NCBI GenBank assembly: GCA_946539105.1
Contig: CAMNHG010000039.1
Coordinates: 1-11,427 of the forward strand
Reading direction: 5' to 3'
Source: an uncultured Clostridia bacterium
Lineage (GTDB): Bacteria > Bacillota > Clostridia > Oscillospirales > Acutalibacteraceae
Length of the DNA stretch: 11,427 nt
Notes under the pieces: generated by a model
What the model saw: only the letters and a program-made list of their open reading frames with translations
Database searches by the model: none
Told to the model about the DNA's origin: nothing
Shown here: positions 1-7,240 of the stretch, piece by piece
Numbering within the stretch: position 1 is the stretch's first letter
How the letters are laid out: each line of letters opens with the position of its first letter
Translations under genes and position numbers: made by a program

Positions 1-6
1 TACACA

Positions 7-38
7 GGCGGCACGAACGTGTCGCCTTGTTTTCATTT
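7..38 (+). terminator. Rho-independent terminator of an upstream gene
   Basis: An 8-bp stem (7-14 with 19-26, one G-U wobble at 11:22) closes a GAAC loop and is followed by the T-rich run TTGTTTTCATTT. This is a good intrinsic terminator for a + strand gene lying left of the window. It ends only about 12 bases before the ATG of the next gene, so that gene has no room for its own promoter between the two. The terminator also argues against the alternative TTG start at 27, which lies in the terminator tail. Confidence 0.75.
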
Positions 39-50
39 ATCGGGGTAACT

Positions 51-680
51 ATGAATACAGACTATAAAACCGTCAAAACCGAATCAAGCGGTGAATTTAC
101 CGAGAAACGCTCACGGTTTATCGGCTATGTCAAGCCGGTCAAAACCGAGACGGAAGCTACGGATTTTATAAATTCAATCCGCTCAAAGCACTGGGACGCG
201 CGCCATAATGTGTATGCCTATTCGCTCAGAGAGGGCAATATCAAGCGTTACAGCGACGACGGCGAGCCCTCGGGTACTGCCGGAATGCCTGTGCTTGACG
301 TTATCACAAAGAATGAGGTTTATGACGTATGCGTAGTGGTAACGCGCTATTTCGGCGGAGTATTGCTGGGCACGGGCGGCTTGGTTCGTGCTTATTCTCA
401 GGGAGCCAAAACCGCGCTTGAGGCAGGACAGGTTGTCTTAATGCAAAACTGCCTTGTATGCTCGCTTACCTGTTCATATAATCAGTACGGTAAAATATCA
501 TCATTAATTCCCGACAACGGCGGTGTAATCGACGACTCGGTGTTCGAATCCGACGTTAAACTCAGTTTTCACATAAAGCCCGACAGTTTGTCTGCCTTAA
601 ACAAAAAGCTGGCTGACTTAACCTCGGGCGAAGTTCAGGCAGATTCAGAGAGTGAAAAGTATTTTATGACGGAAATTTAA
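51..680 (+). CDS. yigZ: YigZ/IMPACT family protein (UPF0029 + DUF1949)
   Basis: A 209-residue cytoplasmic protein of the YigZ/YvyE (IMPACT) family. The N-terminal UPF0029 domain (about residues 15-125) shows the family signatures DDGEPSGTAG (69-78) and TRYFGGVLLGTGGLVRAYSQ (98-117). The remaining part (about 140-195) fits the small C-terminal DUF1949 domain. Length is typical. In eukaryotes IMPACT regulates the kinase GCN2; the bacterial role is not well defined, and nucleic acid or ribosome-linked functions have been suggested. The ATG at 51 is chosen over an in-frame TTG at 27 because the latter lies in the terminator tail of the upstream gene and adds residues the family lacks. A GGGGT at 42-46 is a weak ribosome binding site. 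Expression probably depends on readthrough or on a promoter inside the upstream gene. No hairpin-plus-U-tract terminator is visible after it. Confidence 0.9.
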   Translation: MNTDYKTVKTESSGEFTEKRSRFIGYVKPVKTETEATDFINSIRSKHWDARHNVYAYSLREGNIKRYSDDGEPSGTAGMPVLDVITKNEVYDVCVVVTRYFGGVLLGTGGLVRAYSQGAKTALEAGQVVLMQNCLVCSLTCSYNQYGKISSLIPDNGGVIDDSVFESDVKLSFHIKPDSLSALNKKLADLTSGEVQADSESEKYFMTEI

Positions 681-761
681 ATAAATTTAGAAATAAAAAA
701 AGTTTTAAATAAATAGAGGAATAAAATAATATTTTTCGTAAAAAGATATCGGAGAACAAAA
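681..761. other. AT-rich intergenic segment before the hairpin array
   Basis: About 80 very AT-rich bases between the yigZ stop and the hairpin array. It should contain the promoter of the dnaG operon if there is one. The best pair found by eye is TTTAAA (704-709) and TAATAT (727-732), 17 bases apart, each matching 4 of 6 consensus positions. This is too weak to call a promoter in such AT-rich sequence. A partial copy of the array linker (AATTTAG, 684-690) lies here. No open reading frame is credible. Confidence 0.4.
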
Positions 762-908
762 AACGTAAGCGTTATTTAGCTTGCCGACAGGCAAATTTCG
801 CTTACCAAAGGTAAATTTAGCTGTTTTCGAAGAAAACAATTTAGCTGCGCGTAAGCGCAATTTAGCTCGCCTACAGGCGAATTTAGCTGCGCGTAAGCGC
901 AATTTAGC
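762..908. repeat. Array of seven hairpins with constant ATTTAGC linker and variable stems
   Basis: Seven consecutive units of 19-24 bases, each a perfect inverted repeat followed by a 7-base linker. Stems: AACG/CGTT (762-773), TTGCC/GGCAA (781-794), TTACC/GGTAA (802-814), TGTTTTC/GAAAACA (822-838), TGCGC/GCGCA (846-859), TCGCC/GGCGA (867-880), TGCGC/GCGCA (888-901). Loops are TAAG, GACA, AAA, GAA, GTAA, TACA and GTAA. The linker ATTTAGC follows every hairpin (774, 795, 815, 839, 860, 881, 902), with one variant ATTTCGC at 795. Stem sequence changes from unit to unit but pairing is always complete, while the linker is almost invariant. Only units 5 and 7 are identical. The array ends nine bases before the dnaG ribosome binding site, so it would lie in the 5' leader of the dnaG-rpoD transcript or in the tail of the yigZ transcript. 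I do not recognise a named family for it. No hairpin has a U-tract, so they are not ordinary terminators. Confidence 0.9.
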
Positions 909-916
909 TTTATAGG

Positions 917-933
917 AAGGAGGGTTTTTCTTG
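917..933 (+). promoter_or_regulatory. dnaG ribosome binding site and TTG start
   Basis: A strong AAGGAGGG (917-924) lies seven bases before the TTG at 931. It decides the start: the next in-frame ATG is residue 34, inside the conserved zinc-binding region, so starting there would destroy the domain. Confidence 0.85.
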
Positions 934-2697
934 GCTATTCCCGAGAGCTTTATTCAGGAGCTTAAGCTGCGCAATGACATTACGGAAGTTATTTCAACCT
1001 ACGTAAGCCTTAAAAAGCGCGGAAGAAATATGGTAGGCCTTTGTCCGTTCCACGGCGAGAAAACACCTTCCTTTAATATTTATACCGAAACCGATTCATT
1101 TTACTGCTTCGGCTGCGGAGCGGCAGGCGATGTAATCTCTTTTATAATGAAGATTGAAAATCTTGATTACGTCGAAGCCGTCAAGTATCTTGCCCAGCGC
1201 GCGGGAATGGATATGCCCGAGGACGGCTATGATGACAGCCTCAGCCGCCTTAGAAAAAGAGTTTATGAAGCCAACCGCGAGGCGGCGAGGTTCTATTATA
1301 AAACGCTTATTTCCGAAAACGGCAGGGCAGGTCTTGACTATTTTCACTCAAGAATGCTCGCCGATTCCACAATCCGCCACTTCGGTCTCGGATTTGCGGA
1401 TGATAACTGGTCATCGCTCTGCAAGCACCTAAAGTCCAAGGGCTTTAAGGACAGCGAGCTCGTTGCCGCGAATCTTGCGGTGCAGCGGAGAAACGGCAAG
1501 GGAATTTATGACAGGTTTACAAACCGCGTGATGTTCCCGATTATCGACCTTCGCGGAAATGTCATTGCCTTCGGCGGTCGAATAATGACCGACCAAAAGC
1601 CGAAATACCTCAATACCTCCGACACTCCGGTGTTTAAGAAGAGCGAAAATCTGTTTTCACTCAATAACGCCAAAAATTCAGGCTCACGCACTTTAATACT
1701 CTGTGAGGGCTATATGGACGTTATCGCGGTTAACCAGGCAGGCTTTCAAAACGCCGTGGCAACCCTCGGAACCGCTCTCACAACAGAACAGGCAGTGCTT
1801 ATGAAGCGTTACGCCGATGAGGTTATTATCTGCTATGACGCTGACGAGGCAGGACAAAAAGCCACCGCAAGGGCAATACCGATTCTGAGGAACGCAGGGC
1901 TTAATATCAGGGTTCTGAATATCCCGAACGGCAAGGACCCGGACGAATTTATAAAGTCAAAGGGTGCCGACGGCCCTGCGGCGTTCAGAGATATAATCGA
2001 AAAAAGCGGAAACGACGTTGAATACCGCCTGCAAAAGCTAAAAGGCGAATACAACACCGAAACAAGCGAGGGGATGGTCGGCTTTCTTAACGCCGCTACA
2101 AGGCTGATTGCCACAATAAGCGGCGAGGTTGAGCGCGATGTTTACACCTCGAAAATCTGCAAGGAGTTCGGCGTTGACAAAGAGGCGTTCAAGCGTCAGG
2201 TTAACTCAAATATTCGCCGTAAAAACCGCGACGATTCTAAAAGAGAGTTCCGCGAAATCAGCGCGAAAATGACCGGAAGGGGAGAGAAGTACAACACAGA
2301 GCATCAAAAAAATCCGAGAGCTTCCTCCGCCGAAGAAAATCTGATTGTTTATCTTACCAAGCATCAGGATTCCGTCGGTTACATAGAAAAACGTCTTAAG
2401 CCGGGCGACTTTCAAAACTCGCTTATGCGCAGGTATTATGAGTACTTTACCGAGCAAATAAAAAACGGTTATGAGCCTGCCAACAACATCACGGCGGACT
2501 TTACCGAGGACGAGCGAAATTATTATTATAAAATGGTAAATGGGCGCGTTTCTGTTCCTGAAACAAAAAATGCGCTTGACGAGTACATAGATTTAATTTT
2601 AGATGAGAGCCAAAAGGCAAAAATCGGAAATTCTTCCGATATGTCGAATGACGATATGCTCAACAGGCTCAACAAGTTAAGGGAAAAGAAAGGATGA
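931..2697 (+). CDS. dnaG: DNA primase DnaG
   Basis: Bacterial replicative primase of 588 residues, which makes RNA primers for the lagging strand with the DnaB-type helicase. The N-terminal CHC2 zinc-binding domain has Cys38, His41, Cys59 and Cys62 (CPFH and CFGC motifs). The catalytic core includes DRFTNRVMFPI (about 194-204) and the TOPRIM domain, with Glu259 in LCEGYMDV, Asp303 and Asp305 in YDADEAG, and KDPDEF (335-340). These are the expected metal-binding acidic residues. The C-terminal third (about 430-588) is charged and weakly conserved, as expected for the helicase-binding domain. The length is typical of Firmicutes. It starts with TTG behind a strong ribosome binding site and ends five bases before rpoD, the classical macromolecular-synthesis operon pairing. 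rpsU, often found in this operon, is not beside it. The leader carries the hairpin array. Confidence 0.97.
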   Translation: MAIPESFIQELKLRNDITEVISTYVSLKKRGRNMVGLCPFHGEKTPSFNIYTETDSFYCFGCGAAGDVISFIMKIENLDYVEAVKYLAQRAGMDMPEDGYDDSLSRLRKRVYEANREAARFYYKTLISENGRAGLDYFHSRMLADSTIRHFGLGFADDNWSSLCKHLKSKGFKDSELVAANLAVQRRNGKGIYDRFTNRVMFPIIDLRGNVIAFGGRIMTDQKPKYLNTSDTPVFKKSENLFSLNNAKNSGSRTLILCEGYMDVIAVNQAGFQNAVATLGTALTTEQAVLMKRYADEVIICYDADEAGQKATARAIPILRNAGLNIRVLNIPNGKDPDEFIKSKGADGPAAFRDIIEKSGNDVEYRLQKLKGEYNTETSEGMVGFLNAATRLIATISGEVERDVYTSKICKEFGVDKEAFKRQVNSNIRRKNRDDSKREFREISAKMTGRGEKYNTEHQKNPRASSAEENLIVYLTKHQDSVGYIEKRLKPGDFQNSLMRRYYEYFTEQIKNGYEPANNITADFTEDERNYYYKMVNGRVSVPETKNALDEYIDLILDESQKAKIGNSSDMSNDDMLNRLNKLREKKG

Positions 2698-2702
2698 TTT
2701 AA

Positions 2703-3800
2703 ATGGCTCAGCAGGATAAAAAATCAATCTTAAAGGAGCTTATCGACCTCGGAAAACAGAAGGGTTCCATCACAAACCAGGATATTCTTGACGCCATAGG
2801 CGAGCTTGACTTCGATCCCGAAAAGCTCGAAAAGCTGTATGACGCTATTGAAGCTCAGGGTATTGAGATTGTCGAGGATATGGGCGAGATTAAAATTGAC
2901 GATATCGAGCTTTCATATGAAGAATCCAAGGAGGAGAACGGCGGCGGATCGTCCACCGAGCAGAACATCACGATCGACGACCCTGTAAAGGTTTATCTTA
3001 AAGAAATCGGACGTGTTCCGCTCCTTACTTCCGAGGAGGAGGTTGAGCTTGCAATCCGTATTTCCGACGGCGATGTTCAGGCAAAGCAGCGTCTGAGCGA
3101 AGCTAACCTGCGACTTGTTGTAAGCATCGCTAAGCGTTACCTAGGCAGAGGAATGCAGTTCCTTGACCTTATTCAGGAGGGCAACCTCGGTCTTATCAAG
3201 GCGGTAGAAAAGTTCGACTACACCAAGGGCTTTAAGTTTTCAACCTACGCAACATGGTGGATTCGCCAGGCTATTACAAGGGCGATTGCCGACCAGGCGC
3301 GTACAATCCGTATCCCTGTTCATATGGTAGAGACAATCAATAAGGTTAAAAAGGTACAGTCCCAGCTCCTTCACCAGAACGGTCACGAGCCTTCTCCCGA
3401 TGAAATCGCAGAGGAGATTGATATGCCGGTTGACAAGGTGCGCGAGATTATGCGCGTTGCGCAGGAGCCTGTATCACTTGAAACTCCTATCGGTGAGGAA
3501 GAGGACAGCCACCTCGGCGACTTTATTCCCGATAACGACGCCCCGGCTCCGGCTGACGCAGCTTCGCATACTATGCTCAGAGAACAGCTCTCAGACGTGC
3601 TCGCAACCCTCACTCCCCGTGAGGAAAAAGTACTCAGACTGCGCTTCGGTCTTGAGGACGGCAGAAGCCGCACGCTCGAAGAGGTGGGCAAGGAGTTCAA
3701 CGTAACCCGTGAGCGTATCCGCCAAATTGAAGCAAAGGCACTGCGCAAGCTCCGCCATCCCTCGCGCAGCCGTAAGCTCAAGGACTACCTCGACTATTAA
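2703..3800 (+). CDS. rpoD: Primary RNA polymerase sigma factor RpoD (SigA)
   Basis: Housekeeping sigma-70 factor of 365 residues, which directs RNA polymerase to -35/-10 promoters. The N-terminal region (about 1-75) fits a short sigma region 1.1, followed by an acidic Gly/Ser linker. Region 1.2 begins at DPVKVYLKEIGRVPLL (93-108). Region 2 spans about 130-205, with the core-binding and -10-recognition segment around FDLIQEGN-like DLIQEGN (155-161), FSTYATWWIRQAITRA (179-194) and RTIRIPVHM (200-208). Region 3 covers about 210-285. Region 4 (about 298-365) has LTPREEKVLRLRFGL and the helix-turn-helix TLEEVGKEFNVTRERIRQIE. Length matches Firmicutes SigA. The ATG is preceded by AAAGGA inside the dnaG end, so the two genes are probably translationally as well as transcriptionally linked. 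Nothing is missing or unusual. Confidence 0.98.
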   Translation: MAQQDKKSILKELIDLGKQKGSITNQDILDAIGELDFDPEKLEKLYDAIEAQGIEIVEDMGEIKIDDIELSYEESKEENGGGSSTEQNITIDDPVKVYLKEIGRVPLLTSEEEVELAIRISDGDVQAKQRLSEANLRLVVSIAKRYLGRGMQFLDLIQEGNLGLIKAVEKFDYTKGFKFSTYATWWIRQAITRAIADQARTIRIPVHMVETINKVKKVQSQLLHQNGHEPSPDEIAEEIDMPVDKVREIMRVAQEPVSLETPIGEEEDSHLGDFIPDNDAPAPADAASHTMLREQLSDVLATLTPREEKVLRLRFGLEDGRSRTLEEVGKEFNVTRERIRQIEAKALRKLRHPSRSRKLKDYLDY

Positions 3801-3817
3801 TATTCTTATTTAGAATT

Positions 3818-4198
3818 ATGATTGATTTTGAAGAATGCGCCTTGATGCTCGACGAAATCGCGGATTCTATGCCGTATGAGCTCTATCGCGAGCTAAACTG
3901 CGGAATTTCCCTTTTACCGCAGCTTAAGGTTCATCCCATGGCATTGCACAACGATTTGTTCATTATGGCTGAGTACATACGAAACTCGCTGGGAAACGCG
4001 ATTGTATTTTACTACGGCTCAATCGCCAGAATTTACGGAAACGCTGATAAAGAACGGCTCAAAAGCGAGCTTAACCGTATTTTGCGCCACGAGCTGAGGC
4101 ACCACAATGAGCACCTTGCAGGCTGTGACGACCTCGGAATCCTCGACGACGAGCAGATTTTGGACTACTTAAAACGCAATGGCGTACAGCCTAAATGA
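3818..4198 (+). CDS. Small zincin-like metallopeptidase family protein (HExxH)
   Basis: A 126-residue protein without signal peptide or membrane segment. Residues 91-98 read HELRHHNE, an HExxHxxE zinc-binding motif with His91 and His95 as ligands and Glu92 as the catalytic base. The N-terminal part (MIDFEECALMLDEIADSMP) and the spacing to the HExxH fit the small bacterial zincin-like metallopeptidase family once called DUF1025. No physiological substrate is established for that family as far as I know. The gene starts 17 bases after the rpoD stop and has no recognisable Shine-Dalgarno, so its translation may depend on coupling to rpoD. It ends the operon, seven bases before a terminator stem. 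Whether it acts on a partner from the operon is unknown. Family placement is fairly sure, enzymatic activity is inferred from the motif only. Confidence 0.85.
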   Translation: MIDFEECALMLDEIADSMPYELYRELNCGISLLPQLKVHPMALHNDLFIMAEYIRNSLGNAIVFYYGSIARIYGNADKERLKSELNRILRHELRHHNEHLAGCDDLGILDDEQILDYLKRNGVQPK

Positions 4199-4204
4199 AT
4201 ATTT

Positions 4205-4238
4205 AACCCTTGTGATTATTCACAGGGGTTATTTTATT
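4205..4238 (+). terminator. Rho-independent terminator of the dnaG-rpoD operon
   Basis: A 10-bp stem (4205-4214 with 4221-4230, one G-U wobble) closes the loop ATTATT and is followed by the T-rich tail ATTTTATT. It lies directly after the metallopeptidase stop and separates the housekeeping operon from the starch region. Confidence 0.85.
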
Positions 4239-4302
4239 GTGCAAATTATACATAAATCACTGCAAAACTTTTATAGTCTAAACAGATTGAATAAATAGCA
4301 AT

Positions 4303-4317
4303 ATTCTAAATTAGAAT
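4303..4317. promoter_or_regulatory. Perfect inverted repeat abutting the first pullulanase promoter
   Basis: ATTCTAA-A-TTAGAAT is a perfect 7-bp inverted repeat around a single base. It touches the -35 position of the promoter proposed at 4317-4345, a sensible place for a regulator of a starch-utilisation gene. A very similar sequence, ATTCTTATTTAGAAT, occurs at 3802-3816 (13 of 15 bases the same). AT-rich sequence produces such palindromes by chance, so the operator role is a hypothesis. Confidence 0.4.
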
Positions 4318-4345
4318 TAAAATCAACTGATAAGTGTGATAAAAT
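4317..4345 (+). promoter_or_regulatory. Putative SigA promoter of the first pullulanase gene
   Basis: TTAAAA (4317-4322) and TAAAAT (4340-4345) are 17 bases apart. The -10 hexamer is preceded by TG one base upstream (4337-4338), making an extended -10. Transcription would start near 4352 and give a leader of about 29 bases with the ribosome binding site in place. The -35 matches only 4 of 6 positions, as extended -10 promoters often do. Confidence 0.5.
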
Positions 4346-4366
4346 AAGTTGAATAAGTGCACCTGT

Positions 4367-4383
4367 AAGGAGGCATTATTTTG
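4367..4383 (+). promoter_or_regulatory. Ribosome binding site and TTG start of the first pullulanase
   Basis: AAGGAGG (4367-4373) lies seven bases before the TTG at 4381. This start gives a complete signal peptide with a basic N-terminus (MNFKR). The next Met, residue 15, would remove it, so TTG is preferred. Confidence 0.85.
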
Positions 4384-7239
4384 AATTTCAAAAGAATATT
4401 GACAGGAGTTTTGGTGTTTATTATGATTACCGGTATGAGTGCAGCGTCTGCTTCCGCAGATGACAAAATCACAGATTTTCACCTGTATGCCGCTCAGCTT
4501 GACAAATGGGCGTATAACGGCAATGATTTAGGCGCGACCTACACACCTAATTCAACCACCTTCAAGGTTTGGGCACCCACAGCCGACGAAGTAACCCTTG
4601 ACCTTTACGAAAAGGGAAGCGAGGCAGAGGGCAGCAAGTCCTTTAAGACTAAGGATATGACCTTGGACGAAAAAACCGGAGTTTGGTCGGCTTCAATCAG
4701 CGGAGACCTCTCGGGTAAATACTATACTTATTCAGTTACCTACGGCGACGAAACCAAGGTTACCGGCGATGTTTACGCCAAGGGCTGCGGAGTTAACGGA
4801 TTGCGCAGTATGGTAGTAAACCCTGCCGCGGTAAATCCGCCTAACTGGGATAAGGACGACCATGTTTTTGTTGCCCGGCAGACAAACGCGTCTGTTTGGG
4901 AAATTTCCGTTGCCGATTTCTCATCATCCGAGACCAGCGGCGTCAGCGAGGCTAACCGCGGAAAATACCTGGCTTTTACCGAGAACGGAACTACAGTTGA
5001 CGGAATCCAGGGAGGCACACCCACCTGTGTTGATTACCTTAAAAAGCTCGGCGTAAAGTACGTTCAGATTATGCCTATGTACGACTTCGGCTCGGTTGAC
5101 GAGAGCAAGGACATTATGAAGCAGTACAACTGGGGTTACGATCCGGTTAACTATAACTGCCCCGAGGGTTCGTACTCGACTAACCCTTATGACGGCAACA
5201 CCAGAATCAAAGAGTGCAAGCAGATGATTCAGGCACTGCATAATGCCGGAATCGGTGTTGTAATGGACGTTGTTTACAATCACACCTTCTCGACAGACTC
5301 TTGGTTCCAGTACACCGTACCTAACTATTACTACCGTGTAAATCCCGACGGCAGCTTTTCAAACGGCTCGGGCTGCAGCAACGACACCGCCTCCGAGCAC
5401 CTTATGTTCAGAAAATATATGGTAGATTCCGTAACCTACTGGGCAAAGGAATATCACATTGACGGCTTCCGCTTTGACCTTATGGGACTGCACGACGTCA
5501 CAACGATGAACGCAATCCGCCACGCGCTTGATAAGCTGTACGAGGACGGCAGCGGCGAGAAGATTTTGATGTACGGCGAGGCGTGGAATATGGACACCTT
5601 TGCTGCACCCGACACCGTTATGGCGAACCAGAACAACTTAAAGCAGCTAAACGCGCGCATAGGAGCGTTTGACGACACCCTCCGCGACGGAATCAAGGGC
5701 AGCACCTTCGGCGGCGGAGTCGGCTTTGTTCAAAACGGTTCAAGCCGTTCAAGTATAAAGACCGGCTTCCTCGGACAGTCAGAGTCAAGCTCCGGCTGGG
5801 CAAACGCGCCTTCTCAGTGTGTAAGCTACGCGTCCTGCCACGATAATTTGTCGCTTTACGATAAGCTGGTAGATTCGGTTTACAACAACGGCAAGTACCG
5901 CGACCGCGATGAAAACTTAGTCGCTATGAATAAGCTGTCGGCGGCAATCGTAATGACCTCGCAGGGAATACCGTTCTTCCTCGGCGGCGAGGAATTTGCC
6001 AGAAGCAAGGACGGCGACGAAAACTCCTACGCTTCATCGCGCGAGGAAAATATGCTCGACTGGAAGAGCATTGAAAATTACAGCGATTTAATTGAGTATT
6101 ATCACGGACTTCTCAAAATCCGCGAAAACTTTGCCGCTCTCACCGATTGTACGGCTATGACGGCTAATAATATTGAGTCCCTCGACAACCTGCCCTCGGG
6201 TGTGTGCGCTTACAAAATCCGCAATACCGAGTCGGGCAAGTGGAAGGTTATGACGGTAATCTTCAACGGCGGCTCAGACGCTCAGAATATCAGCCTTGAC
6301 GACGAGTGGGTTCAGATTGCGAACGAGGAGACCGCGGGTCTGCGCGACTTGGGCACGGTATCCGGAAATATCAACGTTAAGCCCCATTCAGCCGCTATTC
6401 TTATAGACAAAGCAAGCTACGAAAGTTCCTCGGTTGAGGAGTACGAGGGCTTGCTGATAGTCAATTACTTTGACAACAAAACCAAAGAAAAAATCAAAAC
6501 TCAAATGGTTTCGGACGAAATCGGAAAGACCTTCAATGTAGCCGATATCGCTACCTCGCTCAACTATGACATCAAGTCGTCCTCGGGCGATACAAGCGGA
6601 GAGTTTACAAAGCAAATCAAACGCGCCGATATTTATGTTGAGGAGTTCGAGGGCAAAATGTCAACGATAACAATTAAGTTTGTCGATGATATTAACGGCT
6701 CGGAGCTTGCCGATTCTTATGTTATTCGCAACCGCGAGGGACAGCCATACTTTACCCCGAAGCTGCCCGATATAGAAAACCATACTCTGCTGCTCGATCA
6801 GCTTCCGTCAAACGGAGCAGGACTTGCCCCGGGCGGCGATGTGACTGTTGAATACAAGTACACCAGAGTAACCGACGATACCGATAAGTCAATCTGCAAG
6901 GTCAACGTCGTTTATATGTCTGACACAGGCAAGATTCTCGAGACCGAAACCCTTGAAGGCAGGGAAGGGGAGCACTACAGAGCCAAGGATAACGAGTATG
7001 AGGATATGAACCTGATTGAGCTTCCCGACAAATGCGACGGCGTGTTCAAAAAGGGCGAAATCAACGTGCTCTACCGCTATACCTCACGTCCTAATCCGTA
7101 TGCCGGAATGCTTGTAGGTGTAGGAATCACGGCAGGCGTAATCTTCGCTTTGTGCATAGCTTCATTTATCTACACAAGCCGTAAGCGCAAGCAAAAGCTG
7201 ATGGCGCGTATGGACATTGTTGAAAAAATTGAAAATTGA
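4381..7239 (+). CDS. Membrane-anchored extracellular type I pullulanase (GH13) with MucBP-like modules
   Basis: A 952-residue glycoside hydrolase family 13 enzyme of the type I pullulanase group, which hydrolyses alpha-1,6 branches of pullulan, starch and glycogen-like glucans. A Sec signal peptide covers about residues 1-27. A CBM48-like N-domain follows (about 45-145, around TFKVWAPTADEVTL). The catalytic barrel has the pullulanase motif YNWGYDP (249-255), region I DVVYNH (296-301), nucleophile Asp366 in GFRFD, acid/base Glu400 in YGEAW, and Asp488 in SCHDN, so all catalytic residues are present. A C-terminal beta domain ends near 680. Three MucBP-like modules follow (about 690-755, 762-829, 838-901). 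A hydrophobic helix (about 908-931) is followed by SRKRKQK, which predicts a C-terminal membrane anchor with the enzyme outside. There is no LPXTG sorting motif and no dockerin. It is a paralogue of the next gene. The last codons (VEKIEN) resemble the flanking AT-rich repeat. Confidence 0.9.
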   Translation: MNFKRILTGVLVFIMITGMSAASASADDKITDFHLYAAQLDKWAYNGNDLGATYTPNSTTFKVWAPTADEVTLDLYEKGSEAEGSKSFKTKDMTLDEKTGVWSASISGDLSGKYYTYSVTYGDETKVTGDVYAKGCGVNGLRSMVVNPAAVNPPNWDKDDHVFVARQTNASVWEISVADFSSSETSGVSEANRGKYLAFTENGTTVDGIQGGTPTCVDYLKKLGVKYVQIMPMYDFGSVDESKDIMKQYNWGYDPVNYNCPEGSYSTNPYDGNTRIKECKQMIQALHNAGIGVVMDVVYNHTFSTDSWFQYTVPNYYYRVNPDGSFSNGSGCSNDTASEHLMFRKYMVDSVTYWAKEYHIDGFRFDLMGLHDVTTMNAIRHALDKLYEDGSGEKILMYGEAWNMDTFAAPDTVMANQNNLKQLNARIGAFDDTLRDGIKGSTFGGGVGFVQNGSSRSSIKTGFLGQSESSSGWANAPSQCVSYASCHDNLSLYDKLVDSVYNNGKYRDRDENLVAMNKLSAAIVMTSQGIPFFLGGEEFARSKDGDENSYASSREENMLDWKSIENYSDLIEYYHGLLKIRENFAALTDCTAMTANNIESLDNLPSGVCAYKIRNTESGKWKVMTVIFNGGSDAQNISLDDEWVQIANEETAGLRDLGTVSGNINVKPHSAAILIDKASYESSSVEEYEGLLIVNYFDNKTKEKIKTQMVSDEIGKTFNVADIATSLNYDIKSSSGDTSGEFTKQIKRADIYVEEFEGKMSTITIKFVDDINGSELADSYVIRNREGQPYFTPKLPDIENHTLLLDQLPSNGAGLAPGGDVTVEYKYTRVTDDTDKSICKVNVVYMSDTGKILETETLEGREGEHYRAKDNEYEDMNLIELPDKCDGVFKKGEINVLYRYTSRPNPYAGMLVGVGITAGVIFALCIASFIYTSRKRKQKLMARMDIVEKIEN

Positions 7240-7240
7240 T

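Noticed and set aside
27..50. Upstream TTG start for the YigZ-family gene
   Set aside because: It lies in the tail of a terminator, has no ribosome binding site, and adds eight residues not typical of the family.
705..902. Minus-strand open frame with a repeated peptide (RAAK-like heptads)
   Set aside because: The peptide repeat is only the hairpin array read on the other strand. There is no ribosome binding site, and unit lengths of 19, 20 and 24 bases break the reading phase, so it does not look like a maintained coding sequence.
762..908. Possible small CRISPR array
   Set aside because: The constant part is only 7 bases and the variable parts are perfect inverted repeats of 12-17 bases. 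CRISPR has longer repeats and unstructured spacers of about 30 bases. No cas genes are present.
762..908. Series of terminators after yigZ
   Set aside because: None of the hairpins is followed by a run of T; each is followed by ATTTAGC.
3383..3781. Long minus-strand open frame of 132 codons inside rpoD
   Set aside because: It is a shadow of a conserved gene, serine- and arginine-rich as expected from reversed codons, with no ribosome binding site or family resemblance.
4924..5283. Minus-strand open frame of 119 codons inside the first pullulanase
   Set aside because: It overlaps the catalytic domain of a clear GH13 gene and shows no features of its own.
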